From an uncultured Chitinophagaceae bacterium (GTDB taxonomy: Bacteria; Bacteroidota; Bacteroidia; Chitinophagales; Chitinophagaceae): a DNA stretch of 51,003 bases. A program made the position numbers and the translations under genes. The stretch covers positions 1-51,003 of the forward strand of contig CALJNC010000079.1 in the NCBI GenBank assembly GCA_937981995.1, in the 5' to 3' direction. Below, piece by piece: positions 44,487 through 51,003 of this stretch. The notes under the pieces were generated by a model. The model had not been told where the DNA came from. It saw only the letters and a list, made by a program, of their open reading frames with translations, and did no database searches. Every line of letters starts with the position of its first letter. Positions within the stretch are counted from its first letter, which is position 1.

Positions 44487-44885
44487 TTTCTCAAATCGTA
44501 ATTCTTTAAGGAAGAATGCATCCTTTTCAGGTACAAAAAACATATACACTCTGTAGTTTGACGATTTGGTGTATAGCGTACCAATTGCGTACAAGGTATT
44601 GTTTGTTTGAGATTGTCCTGTATGACGTAAACTAAAGTCCTTAGCAGTGCTTTTAGCGAAGAATTTCTTCAAGAGTGCACTTGCTTGCGTTTTGCTGTAG
44701 CTAGTTGCTTTGTTTTCAGAAAAAGTAATATCAATTGTCTTGTCAAATACTTTAGACATGGACCTAACATCCCCAATTGCCAGAGACTCCCGGACAATCT
44801 TTATGTACTGCTCACCTTTGGCGCTTAAGTTTAGCGCAAACAGAAGTAGCAGAACCAATGTTAGTAACTTTTTCAAAATAAACAA
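44481..44885 (-). CDS. DUF4783 domain secreted protein
   Basis: A 134-residue protein with a signal peptide (hydrophobic LLTLVLLLLFALNLSA) and a DUF4783 domain: IVRESLAIGDVRSMSKVFDKTIDITF, then KTQASALLKKFFA and HTGQSQTNNTLYAIGTL, the NTF2-like order. The family is common and uncharacterised in Bacteroidota. It is convergent with and overlaps the GSCFA gene. Confidence 0.85.
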   Translation of the reverse strand: MFILKKLLTLVLLLLFALNLSAKGEQYIKIVRESLAIGDVRSMSKVFDKTIDITFSENKATSYSKTQASALLKKFFAKSTAKDFSLRHTGQSQTNNTLYAIGTLYTKSSNYRVYMFFVPEKDAFFLKELRFEKL

Positions 44886-44920
44886 ATTAGGTTCTATTCA
44901 AATGTAAAACATTTAAAAGC

Positions 44921-44928
44921 TAATTTTG
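44921..44928 (+). promoter_or_regulatory. Bacteroidota -7 promoter box (TAATTTTG)
   Basis: Exact TAnnTTTG match ending 7 bases before the gpmI start codon at 44936. Confidence 0.55.
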
Positions 44929-44935
44929 TTATTTA

Positions 44936-46459
44936 ATGAATAAAAAGGTATTACTCATTATCATGGACGGTTGGGGTCATGGTAAAATCGCAGGCTCAGA
45001 TGCTATAAAAAATGCATCAACGCCCTATGTTGATAAGCTATATAATCAGTATCCAAATACGCAATTAATTACTTACGGTAAGGAGGTAGGACTGCCCAAA
45101 GGCCAAATGGGAAATAGCGAAGTAGGTCACCTTAATTTAGGAGCTGGACGTGTTGTATATCAAGAGCTTGAGCGTATTAACGTATCTATTGAAACAGAAG
45201 ATTTTTACAAGAATGAAGCGCTTATTAATTGCATCAATTATGCAAAAAATAATAATAAACCAATCCATCTTTTAGGCCTTGTAAGTGATGGTGGCGTACA
45301 CTCTCATATCAATCATATTAAAGCTATTACTAATGCGTGTGAGCAAAATGACTTTAACAACTTGTTTGTACACGTTTTTACAGATGGGCGTGATACGGAC
45401 CCAGAAAGTGGTTTGAGTTATGTTACTGATTTACAGTTACATCTGTCAAAATCTGTAGGCGAAATTGCAACTATTACAGGACGCTTTTATGCTATGGATC
45501 GAGATAAACGATGGGAAAGAGTAAAGCTGGCTTATGATAATTTGGTGACTGGAAATGGCGATAAACATCAAGACGCAATAGAGGCAATAAAAGCATCATA
45601 TAATAATGGAATTACCGATGAATTTTTGAAACCAATTACCTTATGTGAGGAAACTGGCAAACCTAAAGGGACTATAAAAGATGGCGATGCTGTTTTGTGT
45701 TTTAATTTCAGAACGGATCGTTGTAGAGAAATTACAGAAGTGCTTACCCAGAATGATTTTACCGAACACGGCATGCAAAAATTAGATTTGCATTATACTA
45801 CGATGACTGAGTATGATAAATCATTTAAAAACATCAATGTATTATTTACAAAAAGTGATTTGACAAATACATTAGGCGAAGTGTTAGAACGGAATAATAA
45901 AACCCAAATTCGAATTGCTGAAACGGAGAAATATCCACATGTTACGTTTTTCTTTTCGGGAGGTAGAGAAAAAGAGTTTGATGGAGAAACCAGAATCATG
46001 AAGCCATCACCCAAAGATGTAGCTACCTACGATTTAAAACCTGAGATGAGTGCCTACGATTTGACAGAAGCTTTACTGCCAGAAATAGAAAAAGGAGAGA
46101 CAGATTTTATTTGTCTCAACTTTGCAAATACAGATATGGTAGGGCACACTGGTGTTTGGGATGCAGCCATGAAAGCAGCCGAAACAGTTGACGAGTGCGT
46201 AAGTAAATTAATACCTGCAGCATTAAAACAAGAGTATGCAATTTTCTTAACCGCCGATCATGGTAATAGTGATTGCTTGCGTAATGAAGATGGCTCGCCT
46301 AATACGGCACATACTTTGAATCCCGTACCGCTATTTTTTATAAGCAAGGAAAAAAATGCTTCAATAAAACCCGGTAAGCTAGGAGATTTAGCTCCAAGTA
46401 TACTTTCTTATATGGGAATAGAAATTCCTGAGGAAATGACGGGTGCTGTTTTAATCTAG
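44936..46459 (+). CDS. gpmI: 2,3-bisphosphoglycerate-independent phosphoglycerate mutase
   Basis: A 507-residue glycolytic enzyme of normal length converting 3- to 2-phosphoglycerate. The metal Asp is D11 in LLIIMDGWGHG, the phosphorylated Ser is S61 in GQMGNSEVGHLNLGAGR, and FTDGRDTDPESG, RFYAMDRDKRWERV, RTDRCREIT and LTADHGNSD complete the active site (two Mn/Mg). Its last 4 bases overlap the converging LOG-family gene. Confidence 0.97.
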   Translation: MNKKVLLIIMDGWGHGKIAGSDAIKNASTPYVDKLYNQYPNTQLITYGKEVGLPKGQMGNSEVGHLNLGAGRVVYQELERINVSIETEDFYKNEALINCINYAKNNNKPIHLLGLVSDGGVHSHINHIKAITNACEQNDFNNLFVHVFTDGRDTDPESGLSYVTDLQLHLSKSVGEIATITGRFYAMDRDKRWERVKLAYDNLVTGNGDKHQDAIEAIKASYNNGITDEFLKPITLCEETGKPKGTIKDGDAVLCFNFRTDRCREITEVLTQNDFTEHGMQKLDLHYTTMTEYDKSFKNINVLFTKSDLTNTLGEVLERNNKTQIRIAETEKYPHVTFFFSGGREKEFDGETRIMKPSPKDVATYDLKPEMSAYDLTEALLPEIEKGETDFICLNFANTDMVGHTGVWDAAMKAAETVDECVSKLIPAALKQEYAIFLTADHGNSDCLRNEDGSPNTAHTLNPVPLFFISKEKNASIKPGKLGDLAPSILSYMGIEIPEEMTGAVLI

Positions 46460-47031
46460 TTTGAGTTCATCCATCTGGGTAATGGCGGAGGCGTATAGCG
46501 TTCCATTTTAACTAAGAGGTCATTTACATTGTTGCTCACTACAAAAAGTTCAAGATTATTTTCTCTTACAAATTTATCTTGCACTGCTTTATTCAAAAAT
46601 TGAAGTAACTCATCGTAATAGTTATTCGTATTTAATATTCCAATGGGTTTTTTATGTCTTCCCAATTGAGCCCAAGTTAGTATTTCAAAAAGTTCTTCGA
46701 ATGTACCCATGCCTCCTGCTAGGGCAATAAAGCCATCGCATAATTCAAACATTTTTTGTTTTCGTTCGTGCATAGTGTTTACCACAATGAGCTCATGAAG
46801 TCCATCGTGTACTACTTCTTTTTTTTGTAAAAATTTGGGTATAACACCTATGGCTTTGCCTCCAGACTCAATACAGGCATTGGCTACAGCTCCCATAAGA
46901 CCAATTTTTGCTCCGCCATATACAAGGGTACTATTGTTTTTAGCCAAGGTGCGCCCTAGCAAAGAGGCATCGTTTTTATATTCTTCAATTCGTCCCAAAC
47001 TAGATCCACAAAAAACGGTTATACTTTTCAT
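46456..47031 (-). CDS. LOG family protein (TIGR00730), nucleotide 5'-monophosphate phosphoribohydrolase type
   Basis: A 191-residue Rossmann-like protein. Signatures: LVYGGAKIGLMGAVANA, MHERKQKM (R90, K91) and ALAGGMGTFEELFEILTWAQLG (AGGMGTFEE, 105-113), the PGGxGTxxE catalytic motif with Ala for Pro. Members split cytokinin ribotides or AMP to base plus ribose phosphate. Bacterial targets are often nucleotides of metabolism. It is a single gene convergent with gpmI. Confidence 0.92.
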   Translation of the reverse strand: MKSITVFCGSSLGRIEEYKNDASLLGRTLAKNNSTLVYGGAKIGLMGAVANACIESGGKAIGVIPKFLQKKEVVHDGLHELIVVNTMHERKQKMFELCDGFIALAGGMGTFEELFEILTWAQLGRHKKPIGILNTNNYYDELLQFLNKAVQDKFVRENNLELFVVSNNVNDLLVKMERYTPPPLPRWMNSN

Positions 47032-47120
47032 TGTTTAATATCTTCTTTCGGATACTAAGGTATCGCTAAATTGAGAATACGCTTTTATTAATTCCAATAT
47101 TCTATGGTTAGGTATTATAT

Positions 47121-47148
47121 TAATCGTAATATTGCAATTATACGATTA
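47121..47148. promoter_or_regulatory. Palindromic ArsR-type operator
   Basis: Two half-sites, AATCGTAATATTG and CAATTATACGATT, form a 26-base inverted repeat with only two mismatched pairs (28 bases counting the flanking T-A pair), ending exactly at the ArsR start codon. ArsR-family repressors bind such AT-rich palindromes, so this is most likely the autoregulatory operator. Confidence 0.8.
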
Positions 47149-47480
47149 TGGGAGTTACTAAGTCAAGCATATTTACAGCAGAACAAAATACCATAGCAGC
47201 ATATGCCAAAGTATTGGGCCATCCTGCTCGCATAGCAATTATACAAGAACTTATCGAGCGTAAATCATGTGTATGTGGAGATTTGGTTGATGAAATAGGT
47301 CTAGCGCAGGCTACAATATCTCAGCACTTAAAAGAGCTAAAACAATTAGATATTATAAAAGGCGAAATTGACGGTACGCGCGTATGCTATTGTATTAATA
47401 CCCTAAAGTGGAATGAAGTAAAAAAAATGTTTGGTGCTATGTTTAGCTCCTTGCGAAAAAGAAAGTTTACATGTTGCTAA
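47148..47480 (+). CDS. ArsR-family metal-responsive repressor
   Basis: A 110-residue winged-helix regulator with VLGHPARIAIIQELIERKSCVCGDLV (the CxCxxL-like metal site: SCVCGDL) and recognition helix LAQATISQHLKELKQLDI. The C-terminus ends in CC, a further thiol pair. Family members release DNA when As(III), Cd or Zn binds the cysteines. The palindrome abutting its start indicates autoregulation. The next gene starts 10 bases later. Confidence 0.93.
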   Translation: MGVTKSSIFTAEQNTIAAYAKVLGHPARIAIIQELIERKSCVCGDLVDEIGLAQATISQHLKELKQLDIIKGEIDGTRVCYCINTLKWNEVKKMFGAMFSSLRKRKFTCC

Positions 47481-47490
47481 AAAATTAATT

Positions 47491-47955
47491 ATGAAATTAT
47501 CAGAAGTAAAAAAGAGTTTAGTAGGAATGGACCAAGTGTCTTTTATATTGCCCAATGGCAAAAATGTGCCTAAGCATTACCATCTCACTGAGATAGGAAA
47601 TGTCAACAAGAAGTTTGTTGATTGCGGTGGAAAGGTACGTGAGGAAACAAAAGTAAGTTTTCAGCTATGGACTTCAATTGACTTACATCATAGATTGAAA
47701 TCTGAAAAGTTTGCGAAAATAATTTCTACGGCCGAGGAAACGATAGATTTACAAGATGCAGAAGTTGAAGTTGAATATCAAGGCGAGACAATTCAAAAAT
47801 TTGGACTAAATTTTAATGGTGAACAGTTTGTATTAACACAAACCAAAACCGATTGTTTAGCCAAAGAGGATTGCGGTGTACCTGTGCAAAAAGTAAAAAC
47901 GAAATTGTCTGAATTGGCGAGTGCATGTTGTGAACCTGGTGAAGGTTGTTGTTAA
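47491..47955 (+). CDS. DUF6428 family protein (ArsR-associated)
   Basis: Start at 47491 (MKLSEVKKSL), 10 bases after the repressor; the in-frame ATG at 47431 lies inside the repressor gene. The 154-residue protein has the DUF6428 pattern: VSFILPNGKNVPKHYHLTEIG, VDCGG..REETKVSFQLW, DLHHRLKS, and ends with cysteines (ACCEPGEGCC) after CLAKEDCG. This family regularly follows ArsR in Bacteroidota arsenic operons. The cysteine-rich tail suggests thiol metal or arsenite binding. No efflux or reductase gene follows here. Confidence 0.85.
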   Translation: MKLSEVKKSLVGMDQVSFILPNGKNVPKHYHLTEIGNVNKKFVDCGGKVREETKVSFQLWTSIDLHHRLKSEKFAKIISTAEETIDLQDAEVEVEYQGETIQKFGLNFNGEQFVLTQTKTDCLAKEDCGVPVQKVKTKLSELASACCEPGEGCC

Positions 47956-48014
47956 TCTATTTTTGATAGAACTAGGAGAGTTCGATATCTGAGTTGTCCA
48001 ATAATTTAAAGCAC

Positions 48015-48872
48015 TTAAGTTAGCGACTTGAAAATTTCAGTGACATGTTTAAAGATAATCAAGTGCCCTTCATTAGGATAGATTTTTAATTCACTGTTTG
48101 GAATTTCTTTGTGTAGCAATTTAGCCCAATCCAACGGCACGTTGGCGTCTTTATCTCCCTGGTAAATAGTCGTAGGCACTTCTATTTCGTTTAAATTCAT
48201 ATTCCAATCTTGAACGAGAATATTAGAAATTTCATGTGCAACGCCTTGATGACCCTTGCGAAATGCTTCGGTAAACATTTTTTCTATTACACCCATAACC
48301 GCAGTATTTTTTAGTACTTCTTGATCAGGAGCGCTCATTACCTTCAAAAAGTTTTTAAGAGCCTTAGCAGGATTCTTTTTCAATTGACTATTTTGAATTT
48401 TGAGCATAAGCCGCAATAAGAACGGAAACGATTTAGCTAATTGTAATAAGATACGTACTTCTTTGCTCAACGCTTTTTTACTTTCAGTAGTATAGGGTGC
48501 AAAGCCACTTACAATTTTTAATTGACTAATTTGTTCTTGATTATACAATGCAATGCCCATGGCAAAAGGAGCACCTGCAGACATGCCGACAACCGAATAT
48601 TTTTGAATTTTTTCTTTTTGTATTATTTCGCTTACATCGCTTGCTACACTTTGAATACTTGCATTGCCATCAAAATCAGAAAGCCCATGTCCAGGACGAT
48701 CAAAAGTTATGATACGCAAATTATTTTTTACGGCGAAAGAAATATCATAGTGCATCTCAAAGCGTGAACTCTGCGAACCATGACAATATAAAATAGGGTA
48801 GCCGTCTGCAGTGCCGTATTCAGCATAGCTTAGTTTACGCCCATTGCTTAGTATGATTTTTTTTTCTTTCAA
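48015..48872 (-). CDS. Alpha/beta hydrolase
   Basis: A 285-residue cytoplasmic hydrolase with the oxyanion-side motif LYCHGSQSSRFEM, the turn FDRPGHGLSDF, nucleophile elbow VVGMSAGAPFA (S98), acid loop YQGDKDANVP and catalytic His in PNEGHLIIF. The helical cap is between about 135 and 215. Substrate unknown. No operon partner visible; a 26-base gap separates it from the lipoprotein gene upstream on the same strand. Confidence 0.88.
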   Translation of the reverse strand: MKEKKIILSNGRKLSYAEYGTADGYPILYCHGSQSSRFEMHYDISFAVKNNLRIITFDRPGHGLSDFDGNASIQSVASDVSEIIQKEKIQKYSVVGMSAGAPFAMGIALYNQEQISQLKIVSGFAPYTTESKKALSKEVRILLQLAKSFPFLLRLMLKIQNSQLKKNPAKALKNFLKVMSAPDQEVLKNTAVMGVIEKMFTEAFRKGHQGVAHEISNILVQDWNMNLNEIEVPTTIYQGDKDANVPLDWAKLLHKEIPNSELKIYPNEGHLIIFKHVTEIFKSLT

Positions 48873-48898
48873 TTGAATTTAAGTAAAATAAATAGAGT

Positions 48899-49321
48899 TT
48901 AATCGTGCTTAAATATAAACCACAATTTAAGGTTAGGATTAGTCCCTTGGTTGGGATTGTCCGAGAGTTCATAAGTATAATAGTTATTGCACAATAATTT
49001 AGCGCCTACATAATCTATGATAGGTAAACCGTTAGTCGAATCGTTTATTTTTAAACTACTACTGATAATCGAAAATGCGGAATCATATTTCTTGTATTCT
49101 GAAACCTCGCCAGATTTTAAATCATCGTAACTATTCTTAAATCCTTTTGAATCTAAAAGGATTTCGGTAAAATCGTATTGGCTTTTGTTTGCTACACGTA
49201 TATAAATTCCATCAACACTATTATCGCAGGGGTCAGGTGGAGTTTGTACAACATAATCTTTCTTACAGCTGAAGAAAAAAAGTAACATAAGAAATGGGAG
49301 GATTTTTACCGGCGTTTTCAT
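48899..49321 (-). CDS. Small lipoprotein of unknown function
   Basis: A 140-residue lipoprotein: lipobox FFSC (C19), then KKD and a Pro-rich start (VVQTPPDPCDN), with an immunoglobulin-like strand pattern (IYIRVANKSQYDFTEILLD) and two further cysteines. I do not recognise a family. The intergenic stretch upstream (49322-49507, AT-rich) holds no gene, hairpin or RNA that I can support. Confidence 0.7.
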   Translation of the reverse strand: MKTPVKILPFLMLLFFFSCKKDYVVQTPPDPCDNSVDGIYIRVANKSQYDFTEILLDSKGFKNSYDDLKSGEVSEYKKYDSAFSIISSSLKINDSTNGLPIIDYVGAKLLCNNYYTYELSDNPNQGTNPNLKLWFIFKHD

Positions 49322-49507
49322 AATTCTTGAATAGTTTATTCATCTATTCGCAAAGTAAGAAAAAAATTATAACAGTAACATTAGTGTGCAGAGCGCAAAA
49401 ATTCCTATTCATTAAAATAAGTACAATCGCTAATGCAAGGATTTCTTAGAACCTTGTTTCTTCAGGTACGAAGTGTTGGGCTTTTATCAATAAATCTGGT
49501 CCGATTG

Positions 49508-50250
49508 TTAATAATTGATACGAAACGTTCGATTCAATTCTTTTAAAAAATAAATATTGCTTTGCGGTTGAGTGTCAGTTTTTTCATTTGGATATAAGTG
49601 ATAAATTCCTAAGTAGTCCGCTGAATAGTTATGTTTTTACTTTTGGCATTATTGTACAGCCAGTTTGGAATGAATGCCCAATCTAAGTTGCTTGTCTTTC
49701 CAACGGTTTCTGGGTTTGTAGTATCGCCGGATATAAAAATTCTTTTGCCATGCCAAGTAATGATATAGGAGAAATGTTTGAAGGTGAATTTATGTTTGGT
49801 TTTAATAAATTGAATTGAAAAATTTTCTGTCGAGCTGTTTAGCTTTTTCAATTTCCTTGTATTCCAATTTCCATAAACTTTTCCCTTTTTGTCTTTCTTA
49901 ATCGATTTTAAAAGTTTTTTGGAGTAATGGTCAGCATGCCGGTGCGTAAATAAGAAAATGGCGTTTTCTTTGATATTATTTAGTTCAGATTCTTTGTATT
50001 TCATATATCCATACGCACCCGATTTATAAGGAAAATCTACATAGAGATTTGTGGTACCATCGCTTAAGTATAGTCCTGCATTACCTTTAAACTCAATCTT
50101 TATTTGATTTACTTGTCCGTAGCCAGCATTTGTAAGTAACAAGAAAACTATTGTGAAAATATATTTGATAAGTGCGCCTACTACTTTAGGTGTCCAACGT
50201 TCGCTAAAGGTATTGAGCTTTTCATTTAAGTTGACTTTCTTGATTTCCAT
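49508..50250 (-). pseudogene. Metallo-beta-lactamase-fold protein, broken by a one-base frameshift
   Basis: An N-terminal hydrophobic segment (VGALIKYIFTIVFLLLTNAGYGQ) is followed by an MBL fold with the FTHRHADHYS metal motif (HxHxDH) and FISGDTTN. The open frame stops at 49609, right after LYNNAKSKNITIQRTT. In the next frame the sequence resumes as YSADYLGIYHLYPNEK and continues to a TAA at 49508-49510 with good coding character. A single missing A in the run of five T (+ strand 49633-49637) explains the break and would restore about 44 residues including the conserved His region (GIYHLYP). If real it inactivates the enzyme; a sequencing error is possible. Start chosen at 50250 (MEIKKVN); an in-frame ATG at 50328 overlaps the upstream gene. 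Confidence 0.75.
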
Positions 50251-50305
50251 TTGTTTTATTTTATAATGAGCTTGTCTACTTTCGTGCGCTAGTAGTGGAA
50301 GTAAG

Positions 50306-50806
50306 TTATTTTTTATTTGGCAATTCAACTTTAATTATTTCTGCTTCACCAATTTTATTTGGACCTTCATGCATCCACCACTTCCTGCCGATGTCAAGAT
50401 ATTTTTCTATCGGTTGTTTTGCTAGAAATCGAACTACTACAATTTTAGTTTCGCCAACTTGTATTTCGCTTTTGGTATCAAATTGAATATCACCTATAAA
50501 GGCATATAACATCCTCCCATTGCTTTCGTATTCAAAGACATGATCTGGCCGGTAGCCGCTGTAGATAGGAGTTGTTCGCATGCCTCCATCCTCCTTAGAA
50601 AGGACGGTTAGCGTACAAGTTACATGATATAAAGGAGGAGTTTCTTCCAAATCGAAGTCAGTGATACTCCTTTCAGTATATCTACTCCAAGCCATTCTGT
50701 CAAATACTTTTGAGTTTCCGTCGTTCAGCCATTTTTTAAAGATGAGCTTGCCATTAAACCAGAGGTAGAATTCATTATTATCTTTTATTTCTTTTTTAAT
50801 TATCAT
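50306..50806 (-). CDS. Free-standing EF-Tu domain III-like protein
   Basis: A 166-residue protein. From about residue 66 it follows EF-Tu domain III: TLTVLSKEDGGMRTTPIYSGYRPDHVFEYE (EF-Tu: YVLSKEEGG..TPF..GYRPQFYFRT), then GETKIVVVRFLAKQPIEKYLDIGRKWWMHEGPNKIGEAEIIKV (EF-Tu: PIAM..GLRFAIREGGRTVGAGVV). There is no GTPase domain or P-loop, and residues 1-65 are unassigned. It is therefore a domain relative, not an elongation factor. Neighbour to the MBL gene on the same strand. Confidence 0.75.
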   Translation of the reverse strand: MIIKKEIKDNNEFYLWFNGKLIFKKWLNDGNSKVFDRMAWSRYTERSITDFDLEETPPLYHVTCTLTVLSKEDGGMRTTPIYSGYRPDHVFEYESNGRMLYAFIGDIQFDTKSEIQVGETKIVVVRFLAKQPIEKYLDIGRKWWMHEGPNKIGEAEIIKVELPNKK

Positions 50807-50876
50807 GGTGAATTCGAATCGAACTGATTAATTCACTAATTTAAGTAGATTTCGTCGTTTCTAAAAAAACTTTCCT

Positions 50877-50937
50877 CCCCACTAGGGGTAAAACAATAGC
50901 CAGTTGTCTTATAAGTACAACCACGCTAAAGACGTGG
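50877..50937 (+). other. Cluster of small hairpins upstream of the last gene
   Basis: Three short stems lie between 50877 and 50937: CCCC-ACTA-GGGG, GTTGT..ACAAC (50903-50921) and CCACG..CGTGG (50921-50937), ending 22 bases before the ATG at 50960. They could be a leader structure of that gene. Nothing identifies a known riboswitch. Confidence 0.35.
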
Positions 50938-50959
50938 CAAACAACAAAAATAAAAAATT

Positions 50960-51003
50960 ATGAAAACGACAATCAAACTAGCAATCATGGCCCTTACAGT
51001 GGT
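50960..51003 (+). CDS. Start of a further gene (partial)
   Basis: The window ends 14 codons into an ATG-started frame (MKTTIKLAIMALTV), which reads as the start of a signal peptide. Product cannot be told. Confidence 0.5.
   Translation, partial: MKTTIKLAIMALTV

Noticed and set aside
46835-47038. + strand frame opposite the LOG-family gene
   Set aside because: It mirrors the conserved GGAKIGLMGA coding segment and has no start context.
50251-50328. Longer N-terminus of the metallo-beta-lactamase-fold protein
   Set aside because: It overlaps the end of the upstream gene and is polar; the ATG at 50250 gives a shorter leader before the hydrophobic segment.
1-51003. tRNA, rRNA, riboswitch, IS element, integrase or restriction-type defence genes
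   Set aside because: Read on both strands; no cloverleaf, rRNA block, transposase, integrase, attachment-site repeat, nuclease or methyltransferase motif was seen.

Overview
The window comes from an AT-rich member of the Bacteroidota. Several signs agree: two secreted proteins end in type IX secretion (T9SS) sorting domains with the YPNP motif, one of them also carrying SprB-type repeats; start codons have weak or no Shine-Dalgarno sequences; promoters match the Bacteroidota -7 box TAnnTTTG; and families typical of the phylum are present (GSCFA, DUF4349, DUF4783, DUF6428, propeller-type LytS-like kinases with LytTR regulators). I see no tRNA, rRNA, CRISPR array, insertion sequence or phage module.

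Region 1 (1-7.6 kb): the end of a sensor histidine kinase, its LytTR-type response regulator, and a run of secreted or small membrane proteins on the + strand. These include a T9SS cargo protein, a protein with a peptidoglycan-binding-like domain, and tiny membrane proteins.

Region 2 (about 7.6-22 kb, all + strand, genes touching or overlapping) is the most unusual part. It encodes a coiled-coil lipoprotein, two paralogous zinc-ribbon/one-TM proteins, a lipoprotein of glycoside hydrolase family 3, an Hsp70/actin-fold ATPase, a secreted/TM coiled-coil protein, and an 1810-residue protein. That large protein joins a polytopic region resembling SEDS (FtsW/RodA) glycosyltransferases to a complete class B penicillin-binding transpeptidase domain (SxxK, SxN, KTG). 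A small membrane protein and an SH3b protein follow; the SH3b protein shares an N-terminal domain with the first zinc-ribbon protein, which ties the two ends of the cluster together. I infer a dedicated, possibly undescribed, cell-wall-building machine controlled by an ATPase and cytoplasmic zinc-ribbon adaptors. It recalls the actinobacterial rodA-pbpA-kinase-FHA clusters in logic but not in parts.

Region 3 (22-31 kb, - strand): a housekeeping operon (TlpA-like thioredoxin, guanylate kinase, CBS/CorC transporter-like protein, MurU-like nucleotidyltransferase), a second and canonical GH3 enzyme, and a two-gene surface operon (YadA-head-like repeat protein plus beta-helix/SprB/T9SS protein) closed by a clear terminator.

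Region 4 (31-47 kb): mostly housekeeping genes. These are a trans-sulfuration PLP enzyme, gpsA, a LytS/LytTR two-component pair, a DUF4349 lipoprotein, valS, a PAP2-like membrane protein, comB, a GSCFA protein, gpmI and a LOG-family enzyme. Several are preceded by a -7 box so close to the start codon that the mRNAs may be nearly leaderless.

Region 5 (47-51 kb): an ArsR repressor with a palindromic operator abutting its start codon and a DUF6428 partner, an alpha/beta hydrolase, a small lipoprotein, a metallo-beta-lactamase-fold gene broken by a one-base frameshift, a free-standing EF-Tu domain III-like protein, and the first codons of a further gene at the right edge.
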